From Cinclus cinclus (lineage: Eukaryota > Chordata > Aves > Passeriformes > Cinclidae): 64,000 nucleotides of DNA. This document shows, piece after piece, positions 1 to 11,809 of the stretch (its first letter is position 1; every line of letters begins with the position of its first letter). Both the position numbers and the translations under genes were made by a program. The stretch spans positions 8,237,148-8,301,147 of the forward strand of contig NC_085067.1 of assembly GCF_963662255.1 (NCBI RefSeq). The letters are read 5' to 3'. The notes under the pieces were generated by a model. The model saw only the letters and a program-made list of their open reading frames with translations, was not told the origin of the DNA and ran no database searches.

Positions 1-900
1 GAGCTGATGAAGGACCATGAGAGATAGAGCACACCAGGTATTTAGTGCTGGGAGAGGGGAAGGCAGGAGCAGTGCCGAGCACAGCTCCCCACAGCCCAGT
101 GCCAGAGCTGTGGTGAGGATTGCAGAGCAGCTGGCATGGGGAGGGAAGGCAAGGCAGCCTGCCCCAGCCCCTGAGCACTGCAGCCCGTGACAAGGAACGC
201 TACATGGCAGGATGCGAGCGCTGCTGCTCACAGCTAGAATCTGAACATTAACATTTCATCACAGCACTTCCTTCGTCAGGATACAGAGAGATGGAGGTGG
301 AGCACAGGCTAGAAACCACGGATAAAACCAACCAGGACAGAAGAGTTAGGTGAAAATGAAGCAAACAGGACACACAAGGATTTCTTCTTGCCTCTGCATA
401 GTTGGATGAGACTTGGCAAAACCCAAGTCCTCTCTGCATTGCCTATGGATAACTTTGGTGCTCCTGAGACAGCCAGGCTTTTGAGTAATCCAGTGCTAAG
501 TGCCACTGAAACACCACCATTACTAAGAATTAAAAATGAGATGCTTTCAACACCAAGAAGTGTATTTGGAGGCAGGCAGTTCACCCAAACAAGGTTATGA
601 TGGTTCAGGCTCAGGATTTTACGTCTTTCTTTCCACCCTGGGATCAGTGCAAACAGTCTTTGAAGAAACAGACCCAAAATCCACTCATGTCAAGATGGTT
701 CTGAAGTAGAAATGTATTTTTCCCCTATTTCTCCAGAAAAGCCAAGATAAATACAAATATGGAAAGGGCCTGACACTGGAAAGCAGGAGCCTTCATTGGA
801 ATGGAAAACATGACCCCTTCCGTCAGAACGACATAACCTTGAAATTCAGGAGCTCTCAGGCAAAGATGCGAGACGAGGAATGGCAGCTCCTTCCTAGCAC
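1..900. other. Noncoding sequence before the CpG island
   Basis: I see no exon, repeat family or RNA gene here. Open frames up to 122 codons exist on both strands, but they show no protein family, no splice-site pairing and no codon bias, so I treat them as chance. GC content rises toward the right edge, which leads into the CpG island. Confidence 0.5.
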
Positions 901-949
901 GTGTAACAAGGCCAGCAAAGAGCAGCAGCAGCAGCACAAGAGCAGCAGA

Positions 950-1450
950 ACCCAGCGCAGCCTCGTCCCGCTGCGCGCAGAGGGCGCTTTGCCCTCGGCT
1001 GCAGTTCCGGGCACGGCCGGCAGGGGCGCTGCCGGCTCCCGGCGGGCAGGGCGGGTGCGAGGGTTCCCCGCGCCGGCAGGGGGCGCCGTGCGCAGCTCGG
1101 GCACCGCACGGTAATGGCGGCTCGGCCGAGATGGGAAGGGACGGAGGAGAGGCCTCGCTCCACAAACCCCCCCCCCGGGGCAGCCGATTCCCCGTGCCCC
1201 AGCGGGAACCTCGGAGCGGCCGAGCTCACCCCGGGCAGCGAGCAAGAGGCGTCGGGAACTCGGCGGCTGCGGCTGTAACCGCGTGCCGCCCGGGCGGGCG
1301 GGGAACGCGGGCCGCGGCGGAGCGAAATCTCGGAGCGGCGGCGGAAAAAACGGCGGGGGCCGAGCAGCGGCAGCCCGGCTCCCGAACAGGGCCGGGAGAG
1401 GCTCCCCGGGAGGGGAAAGGAGCTCGGGGATCCCGGGCTTCCCCTGAGGC
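950..1450. promoter_or_regulatory. CpG island, likely promoter
   Basis: This is the only strongly GC- and CpG-rich stretch in an otherwise AT-leaning window. CG dinucleotides occur every few bases (for example around 1040-1130 and 1210-1350), while they are scarce nearly everywhere else. In birds such islands usually mark a transcription start, often in both directions. I see no TATA box, which fits a dispersed CpG promoter. The long open frames across the island (206 and 198 codons on minus, 139 on plus) are proline-, arginine- and alanine-rich, as expected when GC-rich DNA lacks stop codons, and resemble no family I know. A plus-strand splice donor follows at 1726. The island could serve an antisense or lncRNA transcript inside CASTOR2, an alternative promoter, or a neighbouring gene on the left. 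Confidence 0.7.
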
Positions 1451-1725
1451 ACCCCAGCAGATGGTGAAAGTCCCTTTTCGAGGGAGGCAGGGTGTTAGTA
1501 AGGTCCCCGTGCAATGGCCGCTCTTACGAGCGGAGCTGCGCTCACGGTAGAAGAAAGACAGAGCACAGAACCCGCAGTGCTGGGGAACTCTCCCCACAGT
1601 GACCGCAGCCTGTCTCCCCTGGGAATGCTGAGAGAACAGGAGCAGGCCAGGAGCTGCATCCAGCCCCGTTTTTAACCCAGTCCAATTCTCCCAGTATCTC
1701 TGTCCTTCCAGGAGAAAATCCACAG
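1400..1725 (+). other. Candidate first exon ending in a perfect splice donor
   Basis: Just downstream of the CpG island the plus strand reads CAG|GTAAGTA, with the exon side ending at 1725. This matches the U1 consensus at every position. The left edge is a guess, because a CpG promoter has no fixed start. Inside lies a 53-codon frame, ATG at 1514 to TAA at 1673-1675, beginning MAALTSGAAL, with G at -3 and G at +4 around the ATG (a good Kozak context). It ends before the donor, so it would be an upstream or micro-ORF and would not continue into exon 2. A longer open frame (1131-1550) overlaps it in another phase and looks like GC-rich noise. I see no partner acceptor and cannot name the gene. 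A lncRNA or 5'UTR exon antisense to CASTOR2 is the simplest reading. Confidence 0.35.
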
Positions 1726-1726
1726 G

Positions 1727-4700
1727 TAAGTAGGCAGGCAGCCACACCTTTCCTGGGAAAACTTCTGTCTCTCCTAAGTACCTGGTCGTTATTGTCTCTT
1801 AGCAACAAAAAAAATTGGAGAAAATTCTCTAAGAGAAAGAAACAAAAGGAGAACTTCTAAACCCCAACACCCACACAGACCTCGAACAAGTACTTTATTG
1901 CATAGGTGAAAATACCCTGCAAAAGCAGTTTTGTTCAGGGGAATGGCAGTGGTAAAGAACCTGACAACTTATTTGTGGGATATTAGTGATAAAACCAAAA
2001 TATAAGAAGGAAAGCAGAATGGTTTAAGGGAAACCTCGTAAATATAAGAAGCAGTTGTGTTGTGGTAGTCTACTAGCACACAAACATGTAACATACTTGT
2101 GTGCATCACTAGACATGCTCCTCTAGAGAAGACGTAAGCACACAGCTATGCTCTCTCCTCCTGACCAGCCCCATTTTCAGGGAGTAGCTGGCTCGTAGGA
2201 CAGACAGTTTGTCTTCAGGCCACACATGTGAGTTGGCATCAGAAACATTTGTCCCCTTTCTGACCCTAGCAAATTGGTTCATTCTATTTATGCAATTTTG
2301 ATCTGTAACCCACAATGTGAGTTTCTGGCACTGCTGCTGGAAGGTCAGGGAAGGATCACAGAAAAGCAAGTCCCAGGCACAGAGCATTCACAGAGCATAA
2401 TCCATCAGCTCCCTCCACCAGGAATTTGCTATGTTTTGAATTCAAAAAACCCACTCAGGTATTCATGCCAAGATGGCACACTGGCGGCCCAGAGCTGACG
2501 GAACAGCACAGGAAGGAACCCACGTTCAGACAGGGCAGCCAGCCTTACAGAGATGCTCAAGAGCTACAAGAGCTGTGAGGAGCTCTTGTGAGGCGATGGG
2601 GAGTGGGATGGGGTGAGATGGAAAAGGCAGATTCATGCATGAAGGAAAACACTCTTGAGAAGGGCTTTGCTCCTGCCTGGCACTAAGCACACTGCTGAGC
2701 AGCATGTTTAACAGCACCCCTGCCAGGAGCAGGACAAAGTGCCTACAGACCTGATAGGGAGCTAAGAACCATTTCCTGTATTTCCTTCTCCCTCCAAGGA
2801 CCGTAAGATATTTCAAAACTTGGACTCTTCTTCCATGAGGTGCCAGTGAACTGATGATTTCTGGAACTGTTTTGCTGAAGGATTCAGTGGGAAAGTCCAG
2901 GGTATGTACCAGAAGACAGGAGGTTCAGCCAGGAGGATAACTTTGGTCCTGAGCCATTATGAAATAAATTAGATAATGTTGAGGAACAAGAGACAAATAC
3001 ATGAGAAAGAGCCACGAAAATCAACAGTATAGGGAAAAATACACTAGATGATGCTACCAAATGTACATTCTCTTCAAGATCTCCCAGGTAAACTCAAATA
3101 TACATGTTGGATAGCCAAGAAGATGCTGTGGGAGAAGGTGGAGGAGAGCTACAGGGATGGGTTTTCAAACAATAGAAGAGCACCAAACTAGAAGAGATGG
3201 CACTTAAGAGTTTCCAGCAGTGGTATTTCTAAAGACTTAATCCCCAAATGTCTGAAGAAAATGAATACAGGGGCCCAGAGCTTCCCCTTGCACAAGGTAG
3301 ACATATGTTTAAAGAAGCAATAGCAGAGAAGAGCTGGGTTGTATATTCCCCACTGGAGACAAACCATGGCATTCTGTTTTTCAGTGTTTAGGTTTAAAAA
3401 AAATCTCCCAAACATGACACTTAATCTCACTAGGCAGTACCAGGGGATTTTATTATTACAATTATTTCATCACAGGATCAGCTCTCCTGCAGCTTCACAG
3501 CCCATGGTGAAGGACTGCCTTCCCTGGAAAGGGATGATCTCCACAGGATAAAGGCATTTTGGAGTAGGCACACACCTCCCAATCTTCTCTAAGCACACTA
3601 TTTACTGAACACACACAAGTGACAAGACCTAAGTATGATGGCGATTTTCCCTGGATGGTTAACAGCATCTTCTCCCCTCTGGAGGCCCATCTCCAGGCTG
3701 TGCTGGATATAAACAACCAGGTGCTCCTCTGGCCGTAGTGGGTGAAACATCATCACTCACCCACTCACATTCTGGCACGTGAATAAACTTCCTGCAGTTT
3801 GTGTTTCTCAGTAACCCTGCAATAGTAGTCATGGTGACAAAACTGGGGTCCTTGGCAACACACCAATGATGCTGCAAATCTACTATGACTAATCCTAAAA
3901 GCTTAATTTACAGAAGTCATTTAAATGCCTAAAGATATGCAGGTCACTGCAGGGGGTGATTTAATGGCTATGGAATATTTGGTGGCAAAACAGGAGAAAC
4001 AGCCAGGGCATCTTCTGGCCATAAAATTACATGGACTTTTAATGCAAGATGTAGACTAAAGACATTTAAAGGAAAGCACAATTTAAATACAGGCACAGTA
4101 ACAAACCCAGCTGATTTCCAGTCAAAGAGCTGGTCAGAGCTTCCAGATGAAACTGTTTTAAGGAACAATCTCACGCAACAATAGCACTGATACAGAATAC
4201 TCCCTGGTTCATTTCTGCCTATTCAGAATGCAATGAATGCTTTCCTCAACACATCTTGCCCATAAGCATGTAATACCATGATGCAGCAGAGCCAGCTCCC
4301 CGTTAAAAGCACACTGAGGACCTCCAGTGCTCTGGTTTTGAGCTTTCCAAGGACAGCCAATGGTCCAGCATCTGCTCCGTGCTGCCTGCCCCTGTGCGTT
4401 TCCCACAGGGAACACATGCAGGACAGTGGATCTTGTTCCCTATTCAGCGTTTCAGACCTCCAGCTTTTTAGTGTTAAAAGATTTATGGTCATGTCTTCAA
4501 TTAAAATGCTGCTGTTGTCACCAAGGGAAGTAGACCAAAGTGAGTGTATTGCTCTAACTGTGCTTGGCTGGCCCAGAAAGGCAGCAGTAAATCCACTACC
4601 TCTTTTTTCCACAGCTTTTACATTTTTCTTCTCCAACTGTCTGCCACCTGTGTTCCAAAACACAAGGAAATTGAGAGTGGTTTCTATTCACACACACCTC

Positions 4701-6050
4701 AGTAAAAAGCTTTTGTATAGACTCTCTCCCTGTCTTCATACAAATAAAGGAATAAGCACTGTACACCATTATTTTACCCCACAGAAAGCAAATCATGCTG
4801 GCCTGAGTCTGTAGAGTCCTAAATCTATCAGAGTGCTAAACAATTATGGCTCACCTAACTTGCTGTGATTTTGATCAAGCATCCACATCACTCAGCAACA
4901 ATTACCAGAGACAAGCATCAACACACAACCAAGTTAAAACATCTGACCCCATATGATACAACTTCTACGTCCTGATCCACTACTTTAACCCAGTACCCAT
5001 GCCCTACATAGGCATCTTGCAGCAGAAAGGCTTCCTGCATGTGACCAGGAGCTAGGATGTGAAACACATTCATGTGGCAGAAACTAGGCTGCTTCAGTTA
5101 AAAGCAAGCAGACAAAAACACTTGTTGGATAAAATCTTAGTTCTACTTGCAAGGATTTCCCCCTTATTAAAACTTGACACAACATAACTGCCCTTGTCAT
5201 TGCAGCTGACATGTAGCCAGTGCATGCACAAAGCACCCTTCATTCCCTTCATTAGTTTGTCAACATTTCTGTTCCTGCAGAAGAAATCGAGTTTAACTAG
5301 GAGTTACATGCACTCCTGCTTCATTCTGTTGCTCTGTTCATTCTGGAATAATGCAATAACAACAGCAATAACTACGATAGGTACTAACGACTTCTTCTGC
5401 ACCTTCAAGAACAAATTGTATCACTTGATGTACATGATGCTTGTGTGGATGCAATCACAAGATGCTTCTTGCCTAAATTAATGCAAAACAAATACTCAAA
5501 GTCTTGAAGACAGACTAAACCTTTGCTCTTCTGAAAAACAAAACCCCTTGCTGATCCCTTTTGGGGATTGAAACAGTGATTCCAGAGGGCTTGGACAGTT
5601 CTCTCCTCACCTGTTATACCTGCAATGGAGCCATTAGTCTCCTTGACCACTGTTCATTAACAGGATGCATCTACTGTAGCAACAAACCTGAATATTGATT
5701 TATGCCATTGCACAGTCTTAGTGCTTAGGTACATAACAGTACCGTGACTTCTCAATAATGAAGAACAGAAATGGCAATGCTTTACATCAACTACAGCACA
5801 GGATGGGAACCTAAACCCTGCTTTCTCAATCCCTCTGTGTGAAGTTACTTCAACCACAGCTCAGCTTCATCTCTGGTGATAACATGTCTACTACTCTCCC
5901 CCAGCACTATCACAAAGCTTCAATTAAAGCGCTCACACAATTCTGTGATACATCATGTTATTCACAATATTGTAAGGCTCTGTGCAGACTGAAGTCCTGG
6001 ATATACTTTTTTTTCTCATAGATTTTTCAGCCAGCACTATCTAGACTTCT
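1727..6050. other. Intron-like noncoding sequence
   Basis: I recognise no repeat family or exon here. Two overlapping open frames sit at 4278-4814 (plus, 178 codons) and 4223-4663 (minus, 146 codons). They are open on both strands over the same bases, lack a known domain and lack splice context, so they are most likely chance. The rest is AT-leaning sequence typical of a large bird intron. Confidence 0.5.
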
Positions 6051-6059
6051 GTTGTCCAA

Positions 6060-6528
6060 ATCCAGAAACCTCGCTGGGTCCCTATCAGTGATGCAGCTCA
6101 CTGCTGATGTCTGGGTCACCTCCCTGCTGCTCCTCCTTGGGTCACTTTCAGCAGCCTGTCATGTTCCCTTGTATCAAGGGGACCACATCTGTCACACCCA
6201 CCCTGTGCATGGCATCATAGCTGATGTCTGCTTCCCTCCCTGGAGAGGCTGCTGCTGCCCTCGAGCCCTGGCCAAGGCACTTCCATTGTGCAGCACTGCT
6301 CAACCTGGGCTGCCCACTCTGCTTCTGGAAATGGTACTCCAGGTTCTGCACAGCCATGTCGATGCTCTGCTTCAGAGAGGAAGAGCAAACCATGGTCTGC
6401 ATCACACCGGGGCCAGCTGTGGGTATCTCGGGGTGCCCATTTCTGCAGTTGTAGCTGGACTGAGCATTTGGGCATGATGGCAGGTCCTGTTGGCAGTTCA
6501 AGGGGAAGCTTAAGGATGGAAAAGGCAA
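6060..6528 (-). other. GC-richer ORF block of unknown origin
   Basis: This block is GC-richer than its surroundings and open in several frames. The longest minus frame (6148-6528, 126 codons) contains KQSIDMAVQNLEYHFQKQ, which reads like a helical segment. I do not recognise the protein. There is no acceptor or donor at the edges that would make it an exon, and no poly(A) tail or target duplication that would prove a processed pseudogene. A decayed retroposed gene, an unlisted transposable-element fragment or chance are all open. I place it on the minus strand only because the helical-looking segment is there. Confidence 0.2.
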
Positions 6529-6529
6529 G

Positions 6530-8730
6530 GTACTTTTAGCTGCAGCTCAGCTACAGGAAAACAACCTCCTGTAAAACATTACCTACGAAGCTGTCAAGTT
6601 TTCAATGTCTGCTGCAAAATCTAATCCCTGCTACGCTTTACACCCAGCATTTGCCATAGATATTTAAAGCTTAGCTGAACAAAGCATTAGGAGAGAAGCC
6701 CTATGGACCAATGGCGTGGTCAGTGGGGTGTGCAGAGAGGTGACCTGAAGAGGGATTTACCATTTCTAAAACTCCAGTTAGAAGAAAAAAATCAAGAGTG
6801 GACAAGAAGAGGGATAAAAGACAGAATGGGTTGCTGTGCTTCCTAGGTGACTTGTCAGCTCTTCTCAGCATCTGCAGAAGGGGTTGAATCCAGAACCAGA
6901 AACCCTGGGATGATGCAAGTTAAATGCTTCAATGAATTGGAAGTTATCTTCCAGTATATTTTTAGTTGGCACCAACAGACATTACATAATGGCTATTATA
7001 TAACAGCACTACAGCTACAAATACTGTCTTTTTGGGCTTTTTGTTTGGTTCTTTTTGTCTCACCCTCTTTTTCTTCTAGATCTTATCCTTAGTGGAGGAT
7101 TGATCAATAAATGCACTTCCCATCAAATGAGGCAGGCAAATCCTTAAGAGAAAAAACAAATGGAGTAAAAATATTGCCACTAAACCTGTGAGTGCTTCTC
7201 TCTTGCCCAACCTTAAACAGAATTAACTATTCCCAGAATAGAAATTCCACTAAGGCTTCCCTGAAGATTAAAGGGACAAGCTGTGATTCTGTGCAGACAC
7301 TAAATTTCTCAATACTGTTTTTTCTCTATCTCACAGTCATAGTTCAGAAGACAAAAATAAGAGGGTGGGGGAGAAGCACTACGTAAGAGATGCTTAGGAA
7401 AAACTGAAGGTTTTTTTTTTATCTGCTGGTAAGATCATTGCTTGTTGGTGCTCCTTTAAAATCTTCCTTGGCATATTTTTATCTTTTCTTCTTAACAGCC
7501 ATACTGGCAGAGCAACAAAGAGTTCTGCTTCCAGACTACATGCTACATAAAAAAGAGAAGAAAGTTTCCAGAAGCTAGAAATATTTCCTTTCCAACACTT
7601 CCTATCTCTGAACCTATAAAGAGAGCCAAAGCAGGCACACTGCCTCTGAATACAGAAATAAAATCAGTTCAGTGGCACACAACAAGCTCCCATATCATAT
7701 CGCCCTACCAGCTTCTGTAATTCCAGCACAGAACTTTCCTGACAAACACAGCACTCCCAGGACTCCTGCCTTTCTCATGCTGGTCCTCTAAAACAAATGA
7801 GATGATTCCAGGAAGAGTAAGAGACATAATCTGACAAATAATCTCTTCTTTGCTAGCAAGCTGCTCCCTTCTGTTTCTCTCTTCCATCTCCCTGAACCTG
7901 GAAATGCCAGTCATGCTCTCCTGACCTATAAATAAACCAAACCCTGGACTACCTAGATGGGAAGGCAGAGTGCTGTGCACTTCACTGGTGTCATACATAG
8001 GAACAGAAACAACCCTGGGAGAGCGGAGAAAGAAAAACACAAATGCAGCTACTTGGAGAGCACGGTGTAAGCTCAGGGAGAGACTTCTTGGCTTTAAAAG
8101 CCATTGCAGCACAGAGCAGACCCCACTACTCACAACAATGCTCTGAAGGTAACAATTGCAGCCTGGTGTGGAAGCACAGCCTGGCAGGGCTGCTCCTGTG
8201 AACACGAGCAAAAACCCAAGAAAGCAGGACAAAGAGGAAGCAAAGACATGAAAATGAGTTAGCTGGCATGACAGTGTTAGGTCTGGACTAAAGTAGTGCA
8301 GTTAGGGGAGAAGGAATAGCATACAAAAACTTAATGAATGTACTAAGAGATATTATTGCAAGGGGAATACTGCCTTGTTTTATGGGCTTCTGCCACCTAG
8401 GTATTATGATCTTTAACCATTAACCTCAGGAAGAGGAAATTTGACAGAAAAGCTGGATTGAGAAGTTTTGAGCTGTGAAGGCATGAATACATGAGACTTG
8501 TTCTGCAAGTAGTCCATGCTAACCACAAAGAATACAGTCCATTTGTCATTCAGGACTGAAAATATTAAGAGAAACAAGTGTCAAAAGCAGTAGGTTTACT
8601 TGCATTTGTCATAGATTTCTCCTCAACACAAACCGCTTAGGGATTTTACAATAAGTGATCACTGAGGTAACTGTACTCCACTGAATAACTGTAGCAATGA
8701 AAAATAGCAAAGACACATTCATCTGAGACA
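6530..8730. other. Intron-like noncoding sequence
   Basis: I see no recognised element. A minus-strand frame of 175 codons (7705-8232) has a hydrophobic N-terminal stretch that looks like a signal peptide at first sight, but it matches no family I know and has no promoter or splice context. A run of ten T lies near 7411-7420. Confidence 0.45.
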
Positions 8731-8737
8731 AAGGTTC

Positions 8738-9434
8738 ATGCTTCTCAGCGGAAAGACTCCTAGCTCATTTCAAAGCTCCTCTCTGCTGAGCCTCCAGGCC
8801 CAGGTGCTTGGGATAAAGGCCCTTGATATGGCAGCAGTGGTGTTGCTGCTGAGTGCCCTTCTCAAGATCAAAGCTCTGCAGGCAAACACAGCCCAACTGC
8901 TAAATCCCTTGTTAATGAACCCTTCGGCATGGCTGTACTTAGACAGCAGTAGCTTCCTCGGCATGTATGCAAAGCAGGGGGAAAAGGCATCCTCAGGAAT
9001 CCTCAGCTGAACAGATGGAGGGGCACTGTTTATCCAACACAACACCGCCTGCAGTTGCTGCTGCAGCACTGGTGCCAGAGTCACAGCAAACAGCCTGTCC
9101 CCAAACAGGGCAGCCACAATGGGAGCACGCCTGGGGGGTTTTCCTGCCTGGGGGAAAGAAAAGGATGTTTAATTTAAAAGGAAGGGAGCAGCATACAGAT
9201 TGTGTGAACTTGTAAAAATCATGTTTCGCTCTGACATACTCAAATTTTTGGCCAAGGGAAACCGGCTGGACTTTGCAAGGCCATCTCAGTGGACCCAAAC
9301 ATGCATTCCCGTTCCCACCCAGCCTCTCTGCACATACCTTTGCGACAGCCTGACATACCAAACCTCTCTCCTGGGAGAGCAGCAGGGTTATCCCTCATAG
9401 CCTTGAGGCATAATGCACTGAGGTTCAGTTCCAT
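8738..9434. other. Second GC-richer ORF block, unidentified
   Basis: Several overlapping frames are open here. On minus there are 115 codons at 8770-9117 and 122 at 8993-9361. On plus there are 90 at 8738-9010. The minus frame contains INSAPPSVQLRIPEDAF and ends in a stop before 8770. I cannot assign any family. The segment contains CTG/CAG-rich runs, which keep frames open on both strands and are a common cause of spurious ORFs. Treat it as noncoding unless a homology search says otherwise. Confidence 0.2.
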
Positions 9435-11809
9435 GATGTTTCTGAGCTCTTTGGTTTCTTACTTTTAAGAGACTTCCAGGGAAGTGCATACAACGGGATT
9501 GTGAAGAATCCTACTAACCAGCTGCATGTCCAAGCACGAGCCTCTGCAAACATGCTGCTGCTGCTGTGCAAAAAAAAAAAGCCAACTCCACTGTAAAGAT
9601 TGTTCCGCTGGATTTAAGATGGAATTAAAACATATTTAACACATATAAGTAATATGTATTAAATTTAAGAATAAAGTCTCAGATCAGCAAAATATGAACC
9701 ATTACTCAAACAGACACTGTGAACAACTTCACTGTGAAATCCCTAGTGATTAGCTATGGGCCCTCAGCCAAGGAGGCCTGTGAGCTCTGTTTCACTGACA
9801 TGTTTTTTTAAACAACCTCCAGCAATGAGGAGCTCCATTTGGGGCACAGAATACCAGCTTTGGGGGCTGGGACCAGTGTCTGCCACAGATCATCTTGCAA
9901 AGCATCTCACTGGATCCCAGTTTTCCATCTGAAAGATTATGCCCTGCTCCTAATTCCTACCTAGCTTTTAAAGCAGAATCTGCAGGGCATAACCACTTCC
10001 TTCCTATACTCTCACAGTGCACTTCTGTCCCTGTTTGGTGATGAGAGCTGTGTACATCTGTAATATACACCACGAAGACAAAAAACGCCACAGTCAAAAG
10101 ATCTTCAGGTAAAATACAGCCAATCTATGGCAGTTAGCCCTATCATTCCAAATTGTATTTAATGCATTCTCTGAAATCACCCAGCAATAGAGAGCCTGCA
10201 GCCTCTTTAACAGCCTATTGATTACACGTATTGCACAATCCATGGTGCAAAGTGCCAGAAGGCTCTCTCAGACTGCATTAACATCGCCTGCCACTCCAGG
10301 TATGCCGAAATCCGCCTGGGCTAGGTAAAGACAGTCGACATTTCGTCAACCTAGTGGCCTCTACCTACTTGTGCTGAGTACGTTATGTATTAACTTCTCT
10401 GTTTGCAAATTGCCCAGAATGCTCCAGAGACAAGAGTTTACACTGGTAACAAACACAGAATTAAGCTGACAGCATTTAAAAATAAGTAAAATGTTGCTTT
10501 CCATTCAAATTAGGGGGAATAAATGATTATTTACAAGCAAAGAACTTCTCCCACAGAGTGTTTACTCTATCCTGGAATGCATCAAAAGGTATCTGCATTA
10601 CTGCAGATCCTCATCAACAGAAATGTAAATGTTTAGAAAGAGGGAGAAACAGAGGAACAAGAGGATCCTTTTCTTCCAACCCAAACCATTATATAATGGA
10701 AAATAACACCAGTTAAAAGGTTTTCCAGATTGGTCTGTATGAAAGAACATGGGCAAGCAGTGTTCATCTAAACTCTGCACTTAAAAGGTGCAAAACCCCT
10801 GCAGCATGGGGGCCAGGACAGGGGCCCTGCTGGAGTAGGCTGCCCAGTGCTGGCCCCAGTGGGAGCCCAGCAAACCAACCACTGCTCGCTGGGAGCAGGC
10901 AGCAAATGCACTTCTCTGTTCTGTCAGAGCCACCACCTCCCTCCCTGACAGTGACCCTGGGGGTTCAACCCCACAGTCACTTCTGCAGCTTCGCCAGATC
11001 CTCAAGCACAAGAAGGCACAGCCCAAAAGATGGCTGGAAGGGCCAATTCTTGAGCCAGAAGCATCACTGTGGCTTGGCTCCTACCTGCCCACCCTGCAGC
11101 ACGTACCAGATGGGGAAAAGAAAACTCTGCAGAGGAAGGTGAGGTGCTAATTATATCGAGAAAAAAAAAAGAGCAATCAGAAAAGCAGCATCAAGATGTT
11201 CAGCATGCCTCACCAAGTGAGAGTGGGTTGATAAAACATGCAGTTTGGTTTTAAATGCTTGCACAATGGAAGCTTTTAATCTAAGTTTTTATTGATCACT
11301 TGCACCAAATGGAGCAGAAATAGCCATACTCCAAAGGGCCCTGCACTTGTTCCCAAGAGGTGTTTCTTGCCCCCCATGAGTTTACACTTCCATCCAACCC
11401 AGAGAGACCAAAGATATAAATAAAAATGCATTCTGGCTGCTTTCAGGAGCTGAGAAGCAAATAGAGCAAAGAAGATAAGTAGAAACAAGAGTAGTTTAAA
11501 TTCATTTCTGCAGACATAATCCAAGAAGTGTGAAGTGAAACTCCACTGTACATTGCAGGCAATCAAAAGCAAAAGTCAGTCCCATGACAGGGCTTAGCAG
11601 AATCTCGGCACAAGTTCTCAAGCAAAGAACCAAAACATGTATCTGCAGAATAAACACAAGTTCTGAAAGAACTGACTGAGAGAGATGATGGATGTCCCAG
11701 TGAAGGAGGTTTACAAAGTGATGCAGATTAACACCCTGCTCCCCAGCTTTTCCCCCTCTTTCCAAGCTGATCAATCTATGGGCAGACAGGCACACATCTT
11801 GTCAGGGAC
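9435..11809. other. Intron-like sequence with a possible conserved block
   Basis: I find no exon or repeat family here. The part at about 10130-10340 has the balanced, non-repetitive, homeobox-site-like composition often seen in conserved noncoding elements (motifs such as TTGATTACACG and AATGCATT). The rest is unremarkable. Confidence 0.4.

Noticed and set aside
725..1165. Leucine-rich minus-strand frame resembling a membrane helix (LVLLLLLFAGL)
   Set aside because: It comes from a short CTG/CAG run near 920-950 and has no other support.
856..1550. Long Pro/Arg/Ala-rich frames over the CpG island on both strands
   Set aside because: GC-rich DNA lacks stops; the frames overlap in all phases, match no family and ignore the splice donor.
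4223..4814. 178- and 146-codon frames on opposite strands
   Set aside because: Same bases open on both strands, no domain, no splice context.
7705..8232. 175-codon minus frame with a signal-peptide-like start
   Set aside because: No family match, promoter or exon boundaries.
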